Source: SIG510 sp045540975 (GTDB lineage: Bacteria; Bacillota; Clostridia; Oscillospirales; JAAYXM01). From it: a DNA stretch of 11,456 nucleotides. This document shows, in pieces, positions 6,334 to 11,456 of the stretch. Location: positions 1 to 11,456 of the forward strand of contig JAZQIE010000160.1 of assembly GCA_045540975.1 (NCBI GenBank), given 5' to 3'. The notes under the pieces were generated by a model. That model was given only the letters and a program-made list of their open reading frames with translations. It made no database searches and was not told the origin of the DNA. The translations under genes and the position numbers were made by a program. Numbering within the stretch: position 1 is the first letter of the stretch; every line of letters begins with the position of its first letter.

Positions 6334-7557
6334 TTACTTGATCATTTTTCGGTCTTCCAGACCCTTTGCGGAAACAACAACCTCGTCGTACAGCAAAAGA
6401 CCCTTTGTATCTGTACTGTCATAAGCCACAAGATAATACGACTCTGTTTCATAAATTGTTTCAACCGCTTTGAATTTGACCTGCGCATCAATTTGACAAT
6501 AAACGCCGGTTTGCTCCCCGTCCACACGAAGTGCTTCACGCGGGATACGAAGTCCCGAATAGGTTTTCAAAACCACTTCCGCGCGCAAGTTTCTCGGAAC
6601 CGTGAAACTTGCGATATGAACCGAGCAATCCATCACAACCAGAGCTTGTCCGTCCTCCCCGACCGTCACCTTCGAGATTCTTGCAGGAACGGTGGGATAG
6701 GAGGCATCTTCAAACTTCAGTTTAACGGTTTTCCCTTCTTCAAAGCGAGCAGCGGCCTCGGAAGAAACCACGGTCACATAACTCCAGACATTGTCTGTGA
6801 CGATTTTACCGATGAGATTGTCATCCTTCGGTTTTATTGCGACGGATTGTACCAAGTCCAAATATGTGTTTGGTGTGAGTGTATCGAGCTGTGAACGGAC
6901 GAAGACGGATTCGCGACCGTCAATCTCACGGGAGAAGAAGCCTGCGGTATTCGCCAAAATACGCTTGCGGACCTTTTGGTCTTGTTTGGCGAGTTCGGCT
7001 CGCTCGGCTTTCAAACTCGAGATGGTTTCAAGCAGTTCGGTTTTGTCACGCTTGATGTATTCGCGAGAAAGAATTCGTGTTTTCAGGCTCTCTGCCGCGC
7101 CCGCACCGTTTTCCACTTGATCGTTTTCAACACAAGAAAGCAGACTTCCCATCGTTTCCACGATTGCACGGTCCACGGTTTCAATATCGATGAGTGTATT
7201 CCCCTGCGATGCAACCGTTTGCAGTTTTGCAATACGGACATCGAGTTCATCAATTGTGCGATGGAGTTCGATTGCATCTTCACTTGCATAAATTCCGGCA
7301 ACCATGTCTCCGTTTCCGACGCGCTCGCCTTCTTCTACCACAATCTCCATCGCTCCGGTATCTCCGGCGTAAAGCAACCCTTCTTCGCGCACAACGGTAC
7401 CGTCGAGCAAAATGGTATCCTCGACTTCTCCGTACACCGCGGTAACGGTCTTAATCGGATGATAGAAATAGCGCCAGACCTGTACCCCGATGTAGATTAC
7501 GATAAAGATTGCAAATAACGCAGATATAATGCGTGTCACCGGATGCTCGTGTTTCAT
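6334..7557 (-). CDS. HlyD-like (membrane fusion/adaptor) single-pass membrane protein
   Basis: The 407-residue protein has a short basic N-terminus, one membrane segment (about 10-28) and a large outside part resembling HlyD/RND adaptor proteins. It shows a biotinyl-lipoyl-like beta half (about 43-92) with TGAMEIVVEEGERVGNGD, two helical stretches likely forming a short hairpin (93-117 and 155-202), and the return half starting TAGFFSREIDG (204-214). A beta-barrel-like region (248-336) leads to IPREAL (338-343) and a C-terminal beta domain. Such proteins normally couple a membrane transporter to export, but no ABC or RND gene is visible here. Lying between hfq and ylmE, co-directional with division genes, it may serve envelope or division functions; that is inference. 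A TTG at 7597-7599 would add 14 basic residues but lacks a Shine-Dalgarno. The ATG at 7555-7557 is preferred (see the stem-loop entry). Substrate unknown. Confidence 0.8.
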   Translation of the reverse strand: MKHEHPVTRIISALFAIFIVIYIGVQVWRYFYHPIKTVTAVYGEVEDTILLDGTVVREEGLLYAGDTGAMEIVVEEGERVGNGDMVAGIYASEDAIELHRTIDELDVRIAKLQTVASQGNTLIDIETVDRAIVETMGSLLSCVENDQVENGAGAAESLKTRILSREYIKRDKTELLETISSLKAERAELAKQDQKVRKRILANTAGFFSREIDGRESVFVRSQLDTLTPNTYLDLVQSVAIKPKDDNLIGKIVTDNVWSYVTVVSSEAAARFEEGKTVKLKFEDASYPTVPARISKVTVGEDGQALVVMDCSVHIASFTVPRNLRAEVVLKTYSGLRIPREALRVDGEQTGVYCQIDAQVKFKAVETIYETESYYLVAYDSTDTKGLLLYDEVVVSAKGLEDRKMIK

Positions 7558-7593
7558 CTTCCGCGTAAAGGATTTCCCTTTACGTTCCCTCCT
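7558..7593 (-). promoter_or_regulatory. Split ribosome binding site: Shine-Dalgarno, stem-loop, then ATG
   Basis: On the minus strand AGGAGGG (7587-7593) is followed by a perfect eight-pair stem with arms CGTAAAGG (7577-7584) and CCTTTACG (7564-7571) around a GAAAT loop, then CGGAAG and the ATG at 7555-7557. The linear distance from Shine-Dalgarno to ATG is 29 bases, but about eight if the stem is folded out. The hfq stop codon (TAA, 7580-7582) lies in the first arm. Structures that bridge a distant Shine-Dalgarno to a start codon are known in some phage and bacterial mRNAs. Their use here is inferred. Confidence 0.5.
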
Positions 7594-7822
7594 TCTCAAT
7601 CAATTCACGAAACGGGACCGGGTGTGCCGGTACCATTGTAGAAATTGCATGCTTGTAAATGAGTTGCTGCTTTCCTTCTGTGTCCAAAATCACGGTAAAA
7701 GCATCAAATCCCTGTACCACACCGCGCAGTTGGAACCCGTTGGTCAAAAACATGATGATGGGGTTTTTCTGTGCACGGCAATCATTCAAAAACAAATCCT
7801 GAAGATTATTCTTTTTTTGCAT
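7580..7822 (-). CDS. hfq: RNA chaperone Hfq
   Basis: Hfq forms a hexameric Sm-like ring that binds A-rich and U-rich RNA and can assist small-RNA pairing. The 80-residue protein has an N-terminal helix with NLQDLFLNDCR (6-16), the Sm1 strand region PIIMFLTNGFQLRGVVQGFD (21-40) and the Sm2 signature IYKHAIST (55-62). Proximal-site residues Q8, F42, Y56, K57 and H58 are all present. The rim patch is RAQK (16-19) instead of the RRER of E. coli, so rim-mediated RNA annealing may be weaker. The C-terminal tail is short, as is common in Gram-positive Hfq. The ATG at 7820-7822 has only a weak AAGAAG nine bases upstream. It follows miaA by 32 bases, the widespread miaA-hfq pairing, and its stop lies inside the stem-loop before the HlyD-like gene. 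Confidence 0.97.
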   Translation of the reverse strand: MQKKNNLQDLFLNDCRAQKNPIIMFLTNGFQLRGVVQGFDAFTVILDTEGKQQLIYKHAISTMVPAHPVPFRELIEKEGT

Positions 7823-7854
7823 GGAAAATCGCTTCTTTCATTCAAATTCCGCCT

Positions 7855-8814
7855 TTAAGCAAGCGGTACTTCCATTATACCGCAAGATTGAATGAAATCT
7901 GTCGATTCCTGTACGATTGCATCAAAGTTTTCCGCAGCATCCGCCTCAATCCAATGGATTTTCGAATTTCTCCGAAACCAGGTCAGTTGGCGTTTTGCAT
8001 AGCGACGTGTTGCTTGCTTTAGCCGTTCCGATGCGAGTTCAATCGGCTCTCCGTGTGGGACATCCCACAGTTCTTTGTATCCGATTGCCTGCATGGCGGT
8101 CGCATCCCGTGAAATCCCCTGCCTTTGGATTTCCGCAAGTTCTTCCAAAAGACCGTCTCTCAGCATCAAATCCACGCGAAGGTCGATCCGTTCATAGAGT
8201 TTTGCGCGGTCACGGTAATTGAGACCAATCCACGCGGTATGATACCGTTCGGGAAGATTTGCGGTGTTTTGATTGTGCTCGGAAATGCGTTTTCCCGTTG
8301 TATGGAACACTTCGAGTGCTCGAATAATACGCTTTACATCGTTTTCATGAAGCCGTTCCGCTTGAATCGGGTCGATTTCAGAAAGCATCTGCCAAAGAGC
8401 CGTATTGCCGTTTTCTTTCGCAAATGCCTCCATTTCAGCGCGGTAGGACAAATCCTCCACTTGCGCCGCAAAGGTTGCGCCGCGCATCAAGGAATCCACA
8501 TAGAGGCCTGTGCCGCCGACGATAATCGGAAGTTTTCCGCGCGCATGGATTTCCGCAATGCATTGCTCTGCTTCCTCAACATACCGTGCAACCGAATAGT
8601 CCTCAAACGGAGAAACCACATCAATCATATGATGCTTCGCACACATCTGCTCCTCCGCTGTCGGCTTTGCGGTGCCGATATCCAAGCCGCAATAAATCTG
8701 CATGGAATCCGCAGAAACAATTTCACCGTCAAGTTTCTTTGCAAGTGCAAGAGAAAGCGCGGTTTTCCCGGAAGCGGTCGGCCCGACAATGCAGACAACC
8801 GAAGACTTCACCAT
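7855..8814 (-). CDS. miaA: tRNA dimethylallyltransferase MiaA
   Basis: MiaA transfers a dimethylallyl group from DMAPP to N6 of adenosine 37 in tRNAs reading UNN codons, improving decoding; MiaB normally acts next. The 319 residues are family length. Visible are the P-loop GPTASGKT (11-18), DSMQIYCGLDIGTAKP (36-51), VGGTGLYVDSL (99-109), NDVKRIIRALEVFHTTGK (158-175), AMQAIGYKEL and the C-terminal QATRRYAKRQLTWFRR (267-282). These are the expected substrate and tRNA contact regions, and none looks damaged. The ATG at 8812-8814 is preceded at ten bases by AGAGGAG, which overlaps the mutL stop codon (TAG), so the two are probably translationally coupled. It is followed by hfq after 32 bases, the conserved miaA-hfq order. 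Confidence 0.98.
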   Translation of the reverse strand: MVKSSVVCIVGPTASGKTALSLALAKKLDGEIVSADSMQIYCGLDIGTAKPTAEEQMCAKHHMIDVVSPFEDYSVARYVEEAEQCIAEIHARGKLPIIVGGTGLYVDSLMRGATFAAQVEDLSYRAEMEAFAKENGNTALWQMLSEIDPIQAERLHENDVKRIIRALEVFHTTGKRISEHNQNTANLPERYHTAWIGLNYRDRAKLYERIDLRVDLMLRDGLLEELAEIQRQGISRDATAMQAIGYKELWDVPHGEPIELASERLKQATRRYAKRQLTWFRRNSKIHWIEADAAENFDAIVQESTDFIQSCGIMEVPLA

Positions 8815-8829
8815 AGAATCAGAACTCCT

Positions 8830-10707
8830 CTACAATGTACGTTTGAACATTTTTTCAAATTGGGCACGTGTCATGGTGATACTGACCGGACGTCCGTGCG
8901 GACAATAGCGAATTTCGGAATCACACAACACTCGTTCAACCAAATGCCGAATCTCGGCATCGGCGCTGCGCTTTCCCGCCTTGATTGCCATTTTGCAGGC
9001 AATGGAGTGAAGCAATTCGGAAATCTGCTCAGGCTGAGACAAACGGTTCCCCTGCAAGAGGTTTTCCGCAATTTCACCGATCACCTGCGGTACATCCGCC
9101 AAATCAAGAGCGGCGGGTGCTTCACAAACCGCAAGGCTTGTCTCACCAAGTTCTTCAACCGCAAAGCCGAGTGTTTTCAATTCATCTTCGGCTTGCAGGA
9201 GTGCGGTCTGCTCGGGTTTACTCAATGTAACGGGGATTGCCTGAAGCAACACCTGGGCATCCGCTGTACCCGATTCACGCCTGAGTTTTTCAAACAAGAC
9301 ACGCTCATGTGCCGCATGCTTGTCGATAAACAAAACCTCATCTTCACATTCCACGATCAAATAAGTCGCAAACAGCTCCCCGATGATGCGATACGCGGGC
9401 GCCTTTTCCTCTTGAATGGGGGTCGGTTCTTCCTTCGGTACAGCAACGGGCTCCGAAGGTTTCGGCTCGACATTGACAACGGGTTTCGGAGGCTCCTCAA
9501 CCTTCGGTGTTTGAAAGATCGATGCAGTACCGTCGCGCAATGTAAATGCAGACGTTTTCGGCTCTTGCCGTACAACTTCACGCGGCATTTGGAAGCTCTG
9601 CTGCACAGGTGCGGTTTGCATGGGTTTTTGCGGAATTTCGCGCACGGGCTGAGCCTGCTTTTCCGCCTCTTTCACAATCGGAGGCGGCGCAATTTTCGGC
9701 TCTGCGGCGACATGACCGCGATCACTGTGGAGCGCGGTTTTCACAGCAAAGTATGCCGCTTCAAACATCTGGCGGTCGTGTGCAAATTTCACTTCTGTCT
9801 TCGCAGGATGCACGTTGACATCCACAAGCTCGTGCGGAAGTTCAAAGAACAGCACACACGCCGGGAATTTCCCTTTCATCAGCAGGTCGCGATATGCTTC
9901 ATCCAACGCCGCGGAAAGCAGTTTGGACTTCACGATTCTGCCGTTAATGAAGAAATACTGCATGGTACGATTGCCACGCGCGGCAATCGGCTTACAGGTA
10001 TAACCGTAAACCTTTACAGTATCACTTTGCGATTTTGCTTCCACCAAATCTGCCGCAAATTGATTTCCGAGTGCGGAGAAAATGCAGTTTTTCAAATTTC
10101 CGTCACCCGAAGTGTGCAGAACATTCTTACCATCACGAATAAAACGGAAGGAAACCTCGGGATGCGATAATGCCGCCGCAAGCACGGTTTGCTCCACACT
10201 TGCCGCTTCCGATGTATTCTTGCGCAAAAATTTCATCCGCGCCGGAGTGTTAAAAAACAGGTCTCGCACAATGACGGTTGTCCCATCGGGAACACCTGCA
10301 TCTTCCTGACTCAGAATCTCGCCGCCCTCCAAATGCAGACTGCTTCCGATTTCCTCATCGACGCTTTTGGTGAACAAATCAATTTTCGAGACCGAGGCGA
10401 TTGCGGCAAGCGCTTCTCCGCGGAAGCCCAAGGTGGTGATATGTGCCAAATCTTCCTCGGATTTGATTTTGCTGGTGGAATGGCGGGCAAACGCGTTTTT
10501 GACATCTGCTTTCGCGATGCCGTGACCGTTATCCAACACGCGCAGATAACTGATTCCGCCGTTTTGGATTTCGACCGTGATTGCACTTGCGCCTGCATCC
10601 AGCGCATTTTCAACCAGTTCTTTTGCCACGGAAGCCGGACGCTCGACCACTTCACCCGCGGCAATGAGATTTGCAATATGCTTTGACAGAACATGGATTT
10701 TCGGCAT
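8830..10707 (-). CDS. mutL: DNA mismatch repair protein MutL (endonuclease type)
   Basis: MutL couples MutS mismatch recognition to strand incision. From the ATG at 10705-10707 it has 625 residues. The N-terminal GHKL ATPase shows IAAGEVVERPASV, KELVEN with Glu30 and Asn34, DNGHGI (59-64), RHSTSK and TLGFRGEAL (92-100). A Pro/Glu/Lys-rich linker covers about 337-435. The C-terminal dimerisation and nuclease domain carries DKHAAHERVLFE (462-473), fitting the metal-binding D-Q-H-A-x2-E-x4-E motif except that Gln is Lys. ACKMAIKAG (570-578) and CPHGRP (602-607) also match. So this is a nicking MutL, as expected where MutH is absent. A GTG at 10714-10716 overlapping the mutS stop would add three residues. 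The ATG is favoured because GGAAG lies eight bases upstream and the N-terminus aligns with that of B. subtilis MutL. Confidence 0.97.
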   Translation of the reverse strand: MPKIHVLSKHIANLIAAGEVVERPASVAKELVENALDAGASAITVEIQNGGISYLRVLDNGHGIAKADVKNAFARHSTSKIKSEEDLAHITTLGFRGEALAAIASVSKIDLFTKSVDEEIGSSLHLEGGEILSQEDAGVPDGTTVIVRDLFFNTPARMKFLRKNTSEAASVEQTVLAAALSHPEVSFRFIRDGKNVLHTSGDGNLKNCIFSALGNQFAADLVEAKSQSDTVKVYGYTCKPIAARGNRTMQYFFINGRIVKSKLLSAALDEAYRDLLMKGKFPACVLFFELPHELVDVNVHPAKTEVKFAHDRQMFEAAYFAVKTALHSDRGHVAAEPKIAPPPIVKEAEKQAQPVREIPQKPMQTAPVQQSFQMPREVVRQEPKTSAFTLRDGTASIFQTPKVEEPPKPVVNVEPKPSEPVAVPKEEPTPIQEEKAPAYRIIGELFATYLIVECEDEVLFIDKHAAHERVLFEKLRRESGTADAQVLLQAIPVTLSKPEQTALLQAEDELKTLGFAVEELGETSLAVCEAPAALDLADVPQVIGEIAENLLQGNRLSQPEQISELLHSIACKMAIKAGKRSADAEIRHLVERVLCDSEIRYCPHGRPVSITMTRAQFEKMFKRTL

Positions 10708-10712
10708 CCGAC

Positions 10713-11456
10713 TCACTTCCGTTCTTCTAATTTCTTTGCATCAAGCGAGAGTTGATGGAGAAGTCCCAACGCCTCAATGGGTGTGAGTGTGTCCGCATTG
10801 AGTTTTGCAAGCTGCTCGATTAAAACACATGACGCATCGCGTGTTTCCTCGCGCTTTTCCGCCATTGCACGAATCGCGTGCGGCACCATAACGGTGTCAC
10901 CGGATTCGATTGCATCCAGAATCTCTTTTGCGCGTAGGAACACCTCGGACGGAACACCTGCCAGTTTGGCAACTTCGATTCCGTAGCTTTCATCGGCAGG
11001 ACCGCGCACGATTTTCCGCAAAAACGTGATATCGAATCCGCGTTTTTTCACAACAATGTTATAGTTTTTCACACCGTCAAGCGAGCCCTCCAAATCGGTA
11101 AGTTCGTGATAGTGTGTTGCAAACAAGGTTTTTGCACCGAGTTTTCCCTTATCTGCCGCATACTCGATGACAGCACGGGCAATGCTCATTCCGTCAAATG
11201 TGGAGGTTCCTCGTCCGATTTCATCCAAAATCAAGAGACTGCGTGCGGTTGCATTGGTCAGAATGTCCGCAACCTCGCTCATTTCCACCATGAAGGTTGA
11301 TTGCCCCGCGGTCAAATCATCCGATGCACCGATACGGGTGAAAATACGGTCCACCAAACCGATTCGTGCAGATTTTGCAGGTACAAAGCTTCCGATTTGT
11401 GCCATGAGCACAATCAGTGCCACTTGGCGCATATAGGTGGATTTACCCGCCATATT
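10713..11456 (-). CDS. mutS: DNA mismatch repair protein MutS, C-terminal part (5' end beyond window)
   Basis: MutS binds mismatches and acts as an ATP-driven clamp that recruits MutL. Only the last 247 residues are in view, starting inside the Walker A loop (NMAGKST). The ABC-type ATPase follows: STFMVEMSE signature (53-61), Walker B LLILDEIGRGTSTFDG (74-89) and the H-loop FATHYHEL (112-119). The C-terminal helix-turn-helix dimerisation part includes ESYGIEVAKLAGVP and ends TPIEALGLLHQLSLDAKKLEERK-like, the usual MutS ending, so the 3' end is intact. The first 600 or so residues (mismatch-binding, connector, core and clamp domains) must lie right of the window. MutS2 is excluded by the absence of a Smr domain and by linkage to mutL. 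Its TGA is five bases before the preferred mutL ATG. Confidence 0.98.
   Translation of the reverse strand, partial: NMAGKSTYMRQVALIVLMAQIGSFVPAKSARIGLVDRIFTRIGASDDLTAGQSTFMVEMSEVADILTNATARSLLILDEIGRGTSTFDGMSIARAVIEYAADKGKLGAKTLFATHYHELTDLEGSLDGVKNYNIVVKKRGFDITFLRKIVRGPADESYGIEVAKLAGVPSEVFLRAKEILDAIESGDTVMVPHAIRAMAEKREETRDASCVLIEQLAKLNADTLTPIEALGLLHQLSLDAKKLEERK

Noticed and set aside
6334..7557. The HlyD-like gene as evidence of a complete efflux system
   Set aside because: No ATPase, permease or outer-membrane channel gene is present in the window, so an export system is not supported.
7558..7599. TTG start adding 14 basic residues to the HlyD-like protein
   Set aside because: No Shine-Dalgarno precedes it, and the AGGAGGG lies downstream of it; kept only as an alternative.
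8125..10170. 681-codon plus-strand open frame opposite mutL and miaA
   Set aside because: Same codon register as both real genes and crosses their junction; Cys/Arg/His/Phe-rich shadow translation with no family similarity I can recognise.

Overview
The window reads as a compact bacterial chromosome segment in which every supportable gene lies on the minus strand, with overlaps or gaps of at most about 70 bases. Mid-range GC, strong Shine-Dalgarno sites, DivIVA/SepF/YlmG/YlmE division proteins, an endonuclease-type MutL and the order mutS-mutL-miaA-hfq point to a Firmicute (Bacillota). Class Clostridia, perhaps Oscillospirales-like, is my best guess. Negativicutes are not excluded, and the taxonomic call is inference.

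In transcription order (right to left) the layout is as follows. The block at 10713-11456 and 8830-10707 is mismatch repair: the 3' part of mutS, then mutL. It continues with miaA (7855-8814, tRNA isopentenylation) and hfq (7580-7822, RNA chaperone). Next comes a membrane-anchored HlyD-like adaptor protein with no transporter partner in view (6334-7557). Then comes the division cluster ylmE, sepF, ylmG and divIVA (6316 down to 4084), followed by ileS (1224-4013), lspA (694-1158) and rluD, which runs off the left edge (1-704).

The left part matches the well-known ylmE-sepF-ylmG-(ylmH)-divIVA-ileS-lspA-rluD neighbourhood of Gram-positive bacteria, but ylmH is missing between ylmG and divIVA. 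SepF (FtsZ anchor), DivIVA (membrane-curvature scaffold) and YlmG would act in division and envelope growth. LspA finishes lipoprotein maturation. IleRS, MiaA and RluD serve translation. MutS and MutL repair replication errors.

No tRNA, rRNA, mobile element, CRISPR array, phage gene or intergenic stretch over 300 bases is present, and I could not identify a convincing promoter. The non-routine signals are: a perfect stem-loop lying between a strong Shine-Dalgarno and the likely ATG of the HlyD-like gene, with the hfq stop codon inside its stem; two further intergenic stem-loops (divIVA/ileS and ileS/lspA); and the orphan HlyD-like protein itself. I do not see a clearly new multi-gene system here.
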